Shown here: positions 51,624 through 61,001 of the stretch, in pieces
Position numbering within the stretch: the stretch's first letter is position 1
How the letters are laid out: the number at the start of each line of letters is the position of its first letter
NCBI RefSeq assembly: GCF_017833295.1
Contig: NZ_JAFIBW010000001.1
Span: forward strand, 1,364,001-1,428,000
Direction: 5' to 3'
Source of the DNA: Methylobacterium sp. PvR107
Lineage (GTDB): Bacteria > Pseudomonadota > Alphaproteobacteria > Rhizobiales > Beijerinckiaceae
Length of the DNA stretch: 64,000 nt
Position numbers and translations under genes: made by a program
The notes under the pieces: model-generated
Told to the model about the DNA's origin: nothing
What the model saw: the letters and a program-made list of their open reading frames with translations, nothing else
Databases searched by the model: none

Positions 51624-53072
51624 ATGCCGAACCGTATTCAGTCGGCCCTCCGCGCGGCCGCCGAGGTCGGAGTTGGCCTGTGGGCAGCCTGCAACCGGCT
51701 GCGCCTGTCCGGGACGAAGAATCCCTTCGTCGTCGGCGTCCACGAACCGATGCGCGCGGAGCTGACGCTGGAGAATCTGCCCGTCACCGGTAAGATCCCG
51801 CCGGGCCTCGACGGCCTCTATCTCAAGATGGGGGCCAATCCCGTGCGAGCCGCGACCCGGGGTCATGACTGGTTCCTCGGCGACGGCATGGTGCACGGCC
51901 TCGCGATCGAGGCCGGCAAGGCGCTGTGGTACCGCAACCGCTGGATCGGCTCTCGCACGGCTGCCGCAGCGCTCAAGCGCCCTGCCGCGCCCGGGCCGCG
52001 GCGGGGCGGCAACGACACCGTCAACACCAACGTCGTCGAGATCGGCGGCCGGATCTTCGCCGTCGTCGAGGCGGGCTGTTTCCCGGTCGAACTGGCCCGC
52101 ACTCTGGAGGAGCAGCGCTACAACCCGTTCGACGGCACGCTTGCCGGGTCCTTCACCGGGCACCCGCACCGCGACCCGCGAACCGGCGAGACCCATGCCA
52201 TCGCCTACGACGGGCGCGTGTGGGACAGCGTCCGCCACGTCGTTCTCGCGCCGACCGGACAGGTCGTGCGGGACGTGCCGATTCTGGTCGCGCATGGCCC
52301 CTGCATCCACGACTGCGCAATCACGGCGCGCTTCGTTATCGTGCTCGACCTGCCAGTCACCTTCTCGTTTCGGGCCCTGCTCGCCGGCTACCGCTTCCCG
52401 TTCCGCTGGAACCCGAGCCACAGGGCCCGGGTGGGCCTCCTCCCCCGGCAAGGCGCGGGTGCCGACATCCTGTGGTGCGCGGTCGAGCCCTGCTTCGTGT
52501 TCCACATCGCCAACGCCTACGACGACGTGGACGGGAAGGTGATCCTCGATGTGATCGCCTACGCGACGGTGTTCACCGCGGCCGCGGGCGGGCTCGACAC
52601 GCCGGGCCGGCTCGAACGATGGACGGTCGATCCCACGACGGGGTGCGTCGAGCGGCGGGTGCTCGACCCCGCAGCGCAGGAGTTCCCCCGCATCGACGAG
52701 CGGCGTCTCGGGCAGCGGCACCGCTACCTCTACACGGTGAGTGTCCCGGCCGACGGCAACACGCAGCTCGCCGGTGCGACGCAGCTCTACAAGCACGACT
52801 TGGAGACGGGCGAGCGCCAGGAGCACGAATTCGGTCCCGACCGCATCCCGGGGGAGTTCGTCTTCGTGCCGGCGCATGCCGAGGCCGATGAGGACGAAGG
52901 CTGGCTCGTCGGCTTCGTGATCGACACGCTCCGCGACACGACCGCGTTCGTCGTCCTCGACGCGCGGACGTTCGAAGCGCCGCCCGTCGCCACGGTCCGC
53001 CTCGGACACCGGATACCGCCCGGCTTTCACGGCAACTGGTTCCCGGTGCGCGCCCCGTCCGGAACGGTCTGA
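51624..53072 (+). CDS. Carotenoid oxygenase (RPE65/CCD family)
   Basis: 482 aa from ATG 51624. The four iron-binding histidines are identifiable: His180 in TGHPHRDPRTGE, His229 in HGPCIHDCAIT, His294 in CFVFHIANAYDD and His469 in GFHGNWFP. PPGLDGLYLKMGANPV and GHDWFLGDGMVHGL at the N-terminus are family marks. These enzymes cleave a double bond in carotenoids, apocarotenoids or stilbenes with O2 and Fe(II). In a pigmented methylotroph-like host the substrate may be a carotenoid, or a lignin-derived stilbene. No carotenoid synthesis genes are adjacent. Confidence 0.92.
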   Translation: MPNRIQSALRAAAEVGVGLWAACNRLRLSGTKNPFVVGVHEPMRAELTLENLPVTGKIPPGLDGLYLKMGANPVRAATRGHDWFLGDGMVHGLAIEAGKALWYRNRWIGSRTAAAALKRPAAPGPRRGGNDTVNTNVVEIGGRIFAVVEAGCFPVELARTLEEQRYNPFDGTLAGSFTGHPHRDPRTGETHAIAYDGRVWDSVRHVVLAPTGQVVRDVPILVAHGPCIHDCAITARFVIVLDLPVTFSFRALLAGYRFPFRWNPSHRARVGLLPRQGAGADILWCAVEPCFVFHIANAYDDVDGKVILDVIAYATVFTAAAGGLDTPGRLERWTVDPTTGCVERRVLDPAAQEFPRIDERRLGQRHRYLYTVSVPADGNTQLAGATQLYKHDLETGERQEHEFGPDRIPGEFVFVPAHAEADEDEGWLVGFVIDTLRDTTAFVVLDARTFEAPPVATVRLGHRIPPGFHGNWFPVRAPSGTV

Positions 53073-53128
53073 TCGGCGCCCCCGAACCGGCTCGGATCGT
53101 CCATCAGGACCGACCCATGTAGGGTGAC

Positions 53129-53767
53129 TCACGCCGTCGCGGTCCATCCGATCACCGCCGTCATCGGATCGCCGGGGCCGCCCGCGGGTCTGAGGACACG
53201 TCCTTCGATACGGGCGAAGCCGGCGCGTTGAAGGTACAGACCGACGAGCTGGACATGCCCCGCGCCGTCGAGGGCATTCCAGATAGCAACCGCCTTGGTC
53301 GGGAAGCGCCGGTTGGAGAAGCTGATCACCACCGGGGCACCGGGACGCAGGACGCGCGCGATCTCGGACAGGACGGCCGCCGGCTTTTGCAGGTACTGCA
53401 CCGAGACGCACATCAGAGCGGCGTCGATACTCGCGGTCTCGAGTGGCAGATGCGTCTCCGCGTTGAGGTCTTGCACGAAGTGTTGGGTCAGGCGCGGGTT
53501 GGCGGAAAGTTCCGCTGCATTCAACCCGTGGCCAATGACGCGCGCGTAGGCGACCTCATCCGGAAGGTGGCTGATCCAACTCGACATCAGGTCGAGGACG
53601 ACACCACTCTCGGGGACGACCGTTCGGTACAGATCGGTTATGGCGGCGATCGCAGCGGCGTCGATGTGCGTGACGAAACGCGGTTGCACGTAAAAGAGAG
53701 GGTCCGGCGCGCAATCATCCTTCGCGAACGCCCAGGGTGGAAAGGCCGGCACATCCTGCGTTGTCAT
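53129..53767 (-). CDS. Class I SAM-dependent methyltransferase
   Basis: 212 aa. SAM-binding region VLDLMSSWISHLP has a modified motif I (DLMSSW instead of a glycine-rich loop), as in the Methyltransf_11-like group sometimes annotated as type 11. Motif II/III regions DAALMCVSVQYLQKPAAVLS and VLRPGAPVVISFSNR are clear. It converges with the carotenoid oxygenase gene and stands alone. Substrate unknown. Confidence 0.82.
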   Translation of the reverse strand: MTTQDVPAFPPWAFAKDDCAPDPLFYVQPRFVTHIDAAAIAAITDLYRTVVPESGVVLDLMSSWISHLPDEVAYARVIGHGLNAAELSANPRLTQHFVQDLNAETHLPLETASIDAALMCVSVQYLQKPAAVLSEIARVLRPGAPVVISFSNRRFPTKAVAIWNALDGAGHVQLVGLYLQRAGFARIEGRVLRPAGGPGDPMTAVIGWTATA

Positions 53768-54926
53768 CGGTGTCGTCCTCGCATCCGATCTGCCGCTCTC
53801 AAACGCGTGAACCTTGCAGCGAGCCCGGCGGCTCCCGGATCCGCGTCGCAGTCGCCGCCGCCAGCCCGGGACGGGCCGGGTGCCGCGCGCAGGTCCAGGC
53901 GGGCGAGCTCGGCGATCCCCGCGGTGGGAACGCCGACCTCGCCGCCCGGCCTTTGCGCGCGCTGATCCATCGTGTGCTTTCGACGAGCTGCGACACGCGT
54001 CGTGCGCGCGCGGTCAGTCGGCCTGGTCGGACCCCAGGGGTGGTCAAAATTCGAAGTTCGTGCAGGGTCAGGGTCAACACAGGCTGCGCCCTATGCCGAC
54101 AGCTCTCGGCCAAGTGAGCCGATCAGGCTTGGCGGTTGCAATTATCGTCTTCATCCTCGTGACGCGGTCGACGGTCTCCCCCCTTACGAGGGGCCGGGCC
54201 GCCCCATCGTCCCCTTCTGGAATGCGTTCGGTGACGGCGCGATGGCGGCAATGGGCGCCAAGCCGAACGTCCGATTCTGCGCGCGCCGGCGATCCGGCGT
54301 GGCGAAGTCTGGCCGGAAGGGGCCTGACCGCTTTGGTTCGACAGTCCCCAAAAGCAGACATGCCGTTTGCCTCCGAGGCTGCGTAGAAGTGCAGGCGCAT
54401 TGCGAATCAGCAGGTCAATTTCTGATTTTCAAATAGTTACAACGACGAAAGGCTTTTTTGTACCGCTAGGGCGCCAAATTTACCCTGAATCGGGGCATAA
54501 AAGGTAATTTACTTCCACGATAGCCCATAGAGTGGACGCTTTTAGACAATTCGAACAAATCCTATCTTCACATGCCGTTCAAATATGCCGCCAGAGCGGG
54601 CCATTTCACACTGAGTTTGAATAAAATAAAATCCGAAAACACGCGCGTGGATGGGTGTGGGGGCGGTGCGTCGCGTTGATCTGCATGCGTTCCGGTCATG
54701 GAGCGGTAAGGTGCTCGGAAGCGGGCGGGCCGATACCCACTACGGATCCGAGGCTCTCGCATCCCAGCCTGTCGCTTCCGGTCGGGTCCGTCGCAAAAAG
54801 CGGGTGGTCGGACTTTGTGATTTGGATTCCGGCACCGAATGCCGTCTGCTTTGACCCGAGACCGCAGCGTTCCGCAGCCGGTGCATGCGCGACAAGGGTG
54901 CGGAGTCAGGCGGGGATGGGGGACGC
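53768..54926. other. Long intergenic region with an AT-rich island
   Basis: About 1.16 kb without a supported gene. 54307-54338 carries a degenerate copy of the repeat GTCTGGCCGGAAG followed by GACCGCTTTGG. 54410-54640 is strongly AT-rich. The right part must contain the promoter of the 54927 operon. The AT-rich island and repeat suggest a former insertion boundary. Confidence 0.45.
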
Positions 54927-55637
54927 ATGAACGCGGCGCTCGGGATCATGTGCAAGGCGCCGCATCCGGGCCGCACCAAGACGCGGCTTGCCGCCTTTCT
55001 GGGCCCGGAGCGCGCGGCCCACCTCTCCGCGTGCTTCCTTCAGGATGTCGCCAATGCCGTGCTGGCGGTGCCGGACGCCCTGGAGCGTCAGGGCTACGGC
55101 GTCTATGCCCCGGCCGGAACCGATGTCGAGCTCGCGAAGATCCTGCCGGCGACCTTCCGTCTGCTCCTTCAAGAAGGCGCGGAGTTCGGGCTCGTCCTCG
55201 GCACCGCGGTGCAGCGCCTGCTGGGCGAAGCGGGCCATGACTGCGTCGTGTTGATCAATTCCGACTCGCCGACCCTGCCGGTGGCGCTTCTCACCACCGC
55301 GATCACGGCCCTGCGGCGACCCGGCGACCGGGTCGTGCTCGGGCCGGCGATCGATGGGGGCTACACTCTGATCGGACTGAAACGCGACCATCCCGAACTC
55401 TTCGCCGATATCCCGTGGAGCACGGGCGACGTGCTACGCCTGACCCTGGAGCGGGCTGCCGGGATCGCCCTCCCGGTCGAAATGCTTCCGGTCTGGTACG
55501 ACATTGACGACGTAGAGGCCCTCCGGATTCTGCAGGCGGAGATCGCCGGAACCCCGCCGGCCTTCGCGTCGCCCGGCATCAGCGGGGGTCCGGCCCCGGC
55601 GACCCGCGCGATGCTGGCCCTATGGCCTGAGGTATGA
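54927..55637 (+). CDS. DUF2064/TIGR04282-type transferase (GT-A-like nucleotidyl/glycosyl transferase)
   Basis: 236 aa from ATG 54927. Features of the TIGR04282 family, known from arsenosugar and related clusters: MCKAPHPGRTKTRLAAFLGP, LINSDSPTLPVALL with the DSP metal motif, and GPAIDGGYTLIGL. The ends PWSTGDVLRLT and WYDIDDVEALRIL are typical. The fold is GT-A-like. Function in this operon is unknown; it overlaps the next gene (ATGA). Confidence 0.82.
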   Translation: MNAALGIMCKAPHPGRTKTRLAAFLGPERAAHLSACFLQDVANAVLAVPDALERQGYGVYAPAGTDVELAKILPATFRLLLQEGAEFGLVLGTAVQRLLGEAGHDCVVLINSDSPTLPVALLTTAITALRRPGDRVVLGPAIDGGYTLIGLKRDHPELFADIPWSTGDVLRLTLERAAGIALPVEMLPVWYDIDDVEALRILQAEIAGTPPAFASPGISGGPAPATRAMLALWPEV

Positions 55638-56941
55638 GCGCGGTTCGGGGAGCCGCCGGGCGCCTCACCGGTCTCGGCCTCATCGGAACTCTGCTGGTCG
55701 GCCTCGGGATGCCGGCTCTCCAGCGCCTGGGGGATGATGCCTTCCTGATGCTCGCCGTCGCCGGCGGTGTGATCGCGGCCTTGGGCGCCCGGCTGGACGG
55801 GATCGAGGGGCGCCGGGCGCTCACCATCATCATCGGCGCCGGCCTGGCCATGCGAGTGCTGGCGCTGCCCGCGCCGCCGATCCTGTCCACGGATATCTTC
55901 CGCTACGTCTGGGACGGGATCGTGCAGGGCGCCGGCATCAACCCCTATCGCTACGTGCCGGCCGATCCCGCGCTGGCGTCCTTGCGCGGGGCGGCGGTCT
56001 ACTCGTTCATCAACCGCGCCGATTACGCGGTGACCATCTATCCGCCCGTGGCCCAGGCGTTCTTCTTCCTGGTCACCCGCCTGTCGGAGAGCCCGCTCGC
56101 GCTCAAGGTCGCGCTGGTGGCCTGCGAGGGCGCGACCCTCCTCGCTCTGGTCGGCCTGCTGCGCCTGACCGGTCAGCCGGTGACGCGGATCGCGGCCTAT
56201 GCCTGGCATCCGCTCCCGATCTGGGAGATCGCCGGCCAGGGGCACGTCGACGGATTGATGATCGCCCTGATGATGCTGGGCCTCTGGCTCGCCCTGGTCC
56301 TCGGCCGGCGCTATGCGGGCGCGGGGGCGATCATCCTGGCGGCGCTGGCCAAGCCCTTCGCGCTGATCGCGCTGCCCGGCCTGTGGCGGCCCTGGGACTG
56401 GCGGATGATCGGGCTGGTGCCCGTCGTCATCGCGGCGGCCTACCTTCCCTATCTCTCGGTCGGACGCGGCGTGCTCGGCTTCCTCGCCACCGGATACGTC
56501 GAGGAAGAAGGGCTGTCTTCGGGCGCCGGGTTCACCGCCCTGCGGATCTGGCGCGGCTGCGTCGGGGAATGGCCGCACGACACGGCCATCTATCTCGGCC
56601 TCTGCCTCGCGATCCTGGCGGCCCTGGCCCTGCGGACCGGGTTCCGCGCGGTGCGGACGCCGACACGGAGCCTACACGACATCAATCTTTCGATCGTGAC
56701 GTTACTCTTCCTGCTCTCGCCCGAATTCCCATGGTATCTGCTGATGGCGGTGCCGTTCCTGAGCATCGCCGCGACCCTTCCGGGATGGGCCCTGACGGTG
56801 GGAGGCTTCATGCTCTACGATGTCGTCCCCGGCGATCCGCAAATCTCCTTCGAGGGCCGCTCCGCGCTCCTGGCCGCCGTGGTCGCGGCCGCCGGGCTGG
56901 CGCAGGTCGCCCTTGTCCGGCGACAAGAAGCTCCGCGATGA
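55634..56941 (+). CDS. Polytopic GT-C-type glycosyltransferase (polyprenol-phosphate sugar-dependent)
   Basis: 435 aa with about 10-12 membrane helices. The first periplasmic loop carries STDIFRYVWDGIVQGAGINP with an Asp suited to GT-C catalysis, followed by NRADYAVTIYPPVAQAFFFL. ILAALAKPFALIALPGLW and LFLLSPEFPWYLLMAVPFLS are GT87/DUF2029-like. Such enzymes add mannose or related sugars from polyprenyl phosphates on the outer face of the inner membrane. It overlaps genes on both sides by 4 nt. Confidence 0.82.
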   Translation: MSAVRGAAGRLTGLGLIGTLLVGLGMPALQRLGDDAFLMLAVAGGVIAALGARLDGIEGRRALTIIIGAGLAMRVLALPAPPILSTDIFRYVWDGIVQGAGINPYRYVPADPALASLRGAAVYSFINRADYAVTIYPPVAQAFFFLVTRLSESPLALKVALVACEGATLLALVGLLRLTGQPVTRIAAYAWHPLPIWEIAGQGHVDGLMIALMMLGLWLALVLGRRYAGAGAIILAALAKPFALIALPGLWRPWDWRMIGLVPVVIAAAYLPYLSVGRGVLGFLATGYVEEEGLSSGAGFTALRIWRGCVGEWPHDTAIYLGLCLAILAALALRTGFRAVRTPTRSLHDINLSIVTLLFLLSPEFPWYLLMAVPFLSIAATLPGWALTVGGFMLYDVVPGDPQISFEGRSALLAAVVAAAGLAQVALVRRQEAPR

Positions 56942-57999
56942 CCGCCGCCGCCCCGGTCGTCGATCCGCGCCGCTACCACGAGGCGGCGCCGAAGGCGGTC
57001 GGCACCGTCGTCGAGCGGCCCCCGGTCTGCCTCTACTTGGAGGTGACGAACCGCTGCAACCTGCTCTGTACAACCTGCCCGCGCACCTACGTTGAGCTCG
57101 AGCCGCCAGCCGACATGAGCTGGGCGCTGTTCACGACGATCGTCGATCAGGTGCCCCAACTCAGCCGGGCGGTGCTCCACGGGGTCGGCGAGCCGATGCT
57201 GGTGAAGGACCTGCCGCGCATGGTCCGCTACCTCAAGGATCGCGGCACCTACGTCCTGTTCAACACCAACGGCACGGTGCTGTCGGAGAAAAACGGCCGC
57301 GCCCTGATCGCGGCGGGGCTCGACGAACTGCGCGTCTCCCTCGACGCCTCGACGCGGGCCTCCTACATCGCGGTGCGCGGCAAGGACTACTTCGAGCGCA
57401 TCCTGAAGAACGTCCGCGCCTTCCGGGCCCTGCAGGAGCGCGAGGGGCACGCGCGGCCCCGGGTTTCCGCCTGGCTGACCGGCCTCAAGGAGACCCTGCC
57501 CGAACTCCCTGCCTTCGTGCGGGTGGCCGCCGAGGCCGGGGTGAAGGAAGTCTACCTGCAACGCCTGGTCTATTTCGAGGACGACGCCATCGGCATGGCC
57601 CGGCCCGATCAGGCCCTCTACGAGCGCATGGAGGCGGACGAGGCCCATTACCTCGCCGAGGCCGAGGCGGTCGCGGCCGAACTCGGGTTGACCTTCTCGG
57701 CCTCGGGTGCGGCGAGTGAGCCGGGTATGAGCCTCAGGCGCGACGACGACGGCTCGCCCTGGTCGCTGTGCCGCCGGCCGTGGAACGTCATGTACTTCAC
57801 CGCCAACGGCCGGGCGCTGCCCTGCTGCATCGCCCCGTTCTCGCAGCGCGGCTACGAGAACTACACCCTCGGCGACGCCACGCAGGACAGCCTGCGGGCG
57901 ATCTGGAACGGCGCCGCCTACACCGATTTCCGCGCGGCACTGCTCTCCGACACGCCGGCGCAGGCCTGCGCCAATTGCGGGCTGCGCTGGAGCCTGTGA
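56938..57999 (+). CDS. Radical SAM/SPASM enzyme
   Basis: 353 aa. The 4Fe-4S/SAM cysteines are in VTNRCNLLCTTCPRT (Cys40, Cys44, Cys47). The C-terminal region (SLCRRPWNVMYFTANG, PCCIAPF, then CANCGLRW) is a SPASM-like auxiliary cluster domain. Radical SAM enzymes with SPASM domains modify peptides, proteins or small metabolites. No RiPP precursor is apparent next to it. Its position between a GT-C and a GT2 gene points to a glycosylated metabolite or lipid. Confidence 0.88.
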   Translation: MTAAAPVVDPRRYHEAAPKAVGTVVERPPVCLYLEVTNRCNLLCTTCPRTYVELEPPADMSWALFTTIVDQVPQLSRAVLHGVGEPMLVKDLPRMVRYLKDRGTYVLFNTNGTVLSEKNGRALIAAGLDELRVSLDASTRASYIAVRGKDYFERILKNVRAFRALQEREGHARPRVSAWLTGLKETLPELPAFVRVAAEAGVKEVYLQRLVYFEDDAIGMARPDQALYERMEADEAHYLAEAEAVAAELGLTFSASGAASEPGMSLRRDDDGSPWSLCRRPWNVMYFTANGRALPCCIAPFSQRGYENYTLGDATQDSLRAIWNGAAYTDFRAALLSDTPAQACANCGLRWSL

Positions 58000-58718
58000 C
58001 CGCCCTCCCCTCCGTCACGGCCATCGTCCCCTGCCTGGACGAGGAGACCGCGATCGCCGACGTCGTCGCCGGGTTGCTGGCGAACGGCGCCGATGCGGTC
58101 GTCGTGGTCGATGGCGGCTCGCGGGACGCGACCGCCGCGCGGGCGACGAGCGCCGGCGCGCGCGTCATCGTTGAGCCGCGCCGCGGCTACGGCCGGGCGA
58201 TCCAGACGGGCATCGCCGCGCTGACGCCCGAGACCCACATCGTCCTGTTCGTCGACGGCGACGGCAGCGACCGGCTCGACCGTCTCCCGGGCCTCCTCGA
58301 TCCGATCCGAGCGGGCCGCGCCGACTTCGTGCACGGCTCCCGGATCCGGGGGAGCCGGGAGCCGGGAGCCATGAGCCCGCAGCAGATCGTCGCCGGGCAC
58401 CTCGCGGGCTGGCTCCTGCGCCTCGTCTACGGGGCCCGCTTCACCGACATGTCGCCGTTCCGCGCCATCCGCCGCGACGCGCTGGCGCGCCTCGGCATGG
58501 CGGACGAAACCTATGGCTGGAACCTCGAGATGCTGATGCGCGCCTCCGCGGCGGGCCTGCGCTGCGAGGAGATTGCCGTGGGCCAGCGACCGCGCCGGGG
58601 CGGGGCCTCCAAAGTCTCCGGCGACTGGCGCGCCGCAATTCGCGCCGCCTGGATCATCGCCACCACCTTCCTGCGCCTCGCCCGCACCCTCTCCCGGGAG
58701 GGGCGCCCTGCTGGCTGA
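57996..58718 (+). CDS. GT2-family glycosyltransferase (dolichol-phosphate mannosyltransferase-like)
   Basis: 240 aa from a GTG at 57996 overlapping the radical SAM stop (GTGA). GT-A motifs: VTAIVPCLDEETAIADVVAG, VVVVDGGSRDATAARATSAG, FVDGDGSDRLDRLPG and FVHGSRIRGSREPGAM with FTDMSPFRAIRRDALARLGM. DPM1-like enzymes make polyprenyl-phosphate sugars, which would supply the GT-C protein two genes upstream. The last 20 residues are Ala/Arg-rich. Confidence 0.84.
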   Translation: MTALPSVTAIVPCLDEETAIADVVAGLLANGADAVVVVDGGSRDATAARATSAGARVIVEPRRGYGRAIQTGIAALTPETHIVLFVDGDGSDRLDRLPGLLDPIRAGRADFVHGSRIRGSREPGAMSPQQIVAGHLAGWLLRLVYGARFTDMSPFRAIRRDALARLGMADETYGWNLEMLMRASAAGLRCEEIAVGQRPRRGGASKVSGDWRAAIRAAWIIATTFLRLARTLSREGRPAG

Positions 58719-58745
58719 CGGGCCCCGGCGCCGCGGCCCGCGCCC

Positions 58746-59408
58746 TCAGGTGGCGATGCGGACAAGGCTGGCGGCCCACCCGTAGGTCAGGCCCGGGGGG
58801 AAGCGCCGGCGCAGCTCCGCGTCGAGGCCGAGGCTGCGCCCGGCGCCGAAGACGCTGAACAGGAGCATGAGGCCACCGAGGAAGACGTAGGTGAAGGGCC
58901 ATTCCTGCGGATGCTGGTACAGGCCGAGCCAGAGCTGGGCGACGAAGGCCACGCCGATGGCCCCGGTGATCCGCACGCCGAGACCCAGGAGCAGCGAGAC
59001 CGCGAAGGCCAGCTCGGTGAAGAAGACCAGGAGATCGAGGACGTAGAAGTTCGGCACCGGCAGCAGCACGGACTTCACCAGATCGCGGTGGATCTGGAAG
59101 GCGGCGTTGGTCACCTCTTCGCCCGTCCAGTAATACAAGCCGTTCTCGGTGGAGAAGAACGGCAGCTTCCAGAGCATTCCCTGGAACCACATGGCCCCGA
59201 CCAGGGCGCGGAGAGCCCACAGGGTGAGATCCCGCCCGGTGCGCTGTCTCGGATCTTCGATCCATTCGCGCAGCGCGACGGCGACGCTCCCCAAGATCAG
59301 CAGCAGAAAGCCGCCGACCACGAGCCAGCGCCCGTAGCCCAGGGCGAGTTGATCGCTCTGCTGCCCGATCAGGAAAAGCCAAGTGTCGGTGAAGGGATCT
59401 GTTCGCAT
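58746..59408 (-). CDS. DoxD-like membrane protein (DoxX/TQO small-subunit family)
   Basis: 220 aa with about four to five membrane helices. YGRWLVVGGFLLLILGSV, GAMWFQGMLWKLPFF and LLVFFTELAFAVSLLLGLGV match the DoxD/DoxX family, known from thiosulfate:quinone oxidoreductase and many uncharacterised redox roles. It is the last gene of the ABC operon, 33 nt after the permease. With a radical SAM enzyme nearby it may serve oxidant or quinone chemistry. No partner DoxA is seen. Confidence 0.72.
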   Translation of the reverse strand: MRTDPFTDTWLFLIGQQSDQLALGYGRWLVVGGFLLLILGSVAVALREWIEDPRQRTGRDLTLWALRALVGAMWFQGMLWKLPFFSTENGLYYWTGEEVTNAAFQIHRDLVKSVLLPVPNFYVLDLLVFFTELAFAVSLLLGLGVRITGAIGVAFVAQLWLGLYQHPQEWPFTYVFLGGLMLLFSVFGAGRSLGLDAELRRRFPPGLTYGWAASLVRIAT

Positions 59409-59441
59409 GGCATCGATCCTCGGTTGAGGGGCGCAGGCCCG

Positions 59442-61001
59442 TCAGGAGCAGGCCGTCCGGAGGGGTGGGCTCGCCGTGGATCCGGGCCGGGGCTCGGAGA
59501 GGCGGATCGGCAGGTCGGCGAGGCGTAGGGACCGCCGCAGGGTCCTGGACAGCGCATCCACCAGCATGGTCAGGACGGCGGTCGCCGCGATCAGCGTCAC
59601 GGCGACGTCGAGGCGCAGCTCCGAGATCGCCGCGTCCACGTAGAAGCCCAGCGTCGCCACTCCGAGGATGCCGAAGATCGCGCTCTCGCGCAGGATCAGC
59701 TCCCAGCGGTACAGCAGATAGGCCAGGAACTGCCCGTAGAGCCGCGGCACCGTCTCGTAACTGTAGAGATTCAGGCCCGTCGGGGCGTCGGCACGGTAGG
59801 GGAGATCGTCGGCGTGGCGGCCCATCAGGTAGCCGACGATGCCGGCGTTGTGGATGGTCAGCGCCAGGATCGCCGGCAGCATCGACGGGCCGAGCAGCTG
59901 CAGCAGCACGTAGGCCAGCATGTATTCCGGCGTCGAGCGCACGACCACGAGGACGACGCGGCCGAAGTGTCGGCCGACCGGCCCCGCGAACCGGCGCGAG
60001 GCCAGGGGAAACAGGAGCAGTGCGCCCAGCGCGGTGGCGACCAGCGCGACCTGCGCCAGCACCAGGGTCTGGACGGCGCCGGGCAGGATCTGCTGGGTGA
60101 GGATCGGCCGGAACCAGAGCCAGAGCCGGCTCCAGGTTGCCGGGTCGAGGAGTGCGCCGGACCGGAGCGGGCTCGGGACGATGTCGTGCGTCACGAAGCG
60201 TTCCAGGCTGGAGAGCCAGTGCGTCGTACCGACGGTTCGCGGAAGGGCGAGCACGCTGACGATGAGTAAGAGGGGCAGGGTCGAGAGCCGCATCCAGAGG
60301 CGGCGTGAGCCGATCAGGCCGTAGAACACGAGGAGCAGGGCGCCGGCCTCGGCATAGCGGCCCTGCCGGAAGGCGGATTCGAGGTAGAAGCCCATGGTCG
60401 GCAGGCCGATGAAGCCGAGCACAAGGGTCGAGCGCATGGCGCACTCGAACCGGTAGAGCGTGTAGTGCCGGAAGGCGGCGGCCACGTCCGGCAGCCGGCC
60501 GTAGACGAAGGCCGAGAGGGCACCGGTGCCCTCGGGCAGCACCCGCAGGGCCGCGAGGTCCGCCTCCTCGATGATCTCGGAATAGACCTTGGCGCAGATG
60601 CCCGCGTAGGGCAGCGCGATGGCGAGGATGCCGGTGGTGGCCGACAGGCCGAACACCTGCATCAGCAGCAGCGCCCAGAATAGCTCGTGCACGGAGCGCA
60701 GGGCGGCGCACACGAGGCGCACGCTCCGGACCCTGGCGAAGGGAATGGCGAGGGCAAAACCGGCCCCGGCCCCCAGCGTCACGCCGAGGATCGCGAACGC
60801 GACGGTGTAGACGACGCTCCAGACTTCCACCGACGGGAAGTCGGGATGGATCAGGCCGCCGAGCAGGCGCTGGAGGTCGGCCCAGGGATGCAGGCTCGTG
60901 ATCGCGAGGTCGGCCGCCAGGAGCGCGGCCAGCGCCCCGCCGACGAACCAGCGCGTCACCGCCGCGTAACCCCAGCCGGGGATCCGGCGGAGGGCGCTCA
61001 C
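59442..61001 (-). CDS. PhnE-type ABC permease, two permease domains fused in one chain
   Basis: 519 aa. Two BPD_transp_1 domains follow each other (about 60-255 and 290-500), each with about 5-6 helices. The first carries RSVHELFWALLLMQVFGLSA and GLPTMGFYLESAFRQGRYAE; the second carries RSTPEYMLAYVLLQLLGPS and GVATLGFYVDAAISELRLDV, which align as duplicates. PhnE normally has one domain and dimerises. Fusion suggests the two halves are specialised. It partners the ATPase and binding protein upstream for phosphonate-, selenate- or phosphite-like oxyanion import. Confidence 0.88.
   Translation of the reverse strand: MSALRRIPGWGYAAVTRWFVGGALAALLAADLAITSLHPWADLQRLLGGLIHPDFPSVEVWSVVYTVAFAILGVTLGAGAGFALAIPFARVRSVRLVCAALRSVHELFWALLLMQVFGLSATTGILAIALPYAGICAKVYSEIIEEADLAALRVLPEGTGALSAFVYGRLPDVAAAFRHYTLYRFECAMRSTLVLGFIGLPTMGFYLESAFRQGRYAEAGALLLVFYGLIGSRRLWMRLSTLPLLLIVSVLALPRTVGTTHWLSSLERFVTHDIVPSPLRSGALLDPATWSRLWLWFRPILTQQILPGAVQTLVLAQVALVATALGALLLFPLASRRFAGPVGRHFGRVVLVVVRSTPEYMLAYVLLQLLGPSMLPAILALTIHNAGIVGYLMGRHADDLPYRADAPTGLNLYSYETVPRLYGQFLAYLLYRWELILRESAIFGILGVATLGFYVDAAISELRLDVAVTLIAATAVLTMLVDALSRTLRRSLRLADLPIRLSEPRPGSTASPPLRTACS

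Noticed and set aside
56938..57999. RiPP maturation by the radical SAM/SPASM enzyme
   Set aside because: No short precursor ORF or peptide-binding RRE protein was seen beside it, so a small-molecule or lipid role is as likely.
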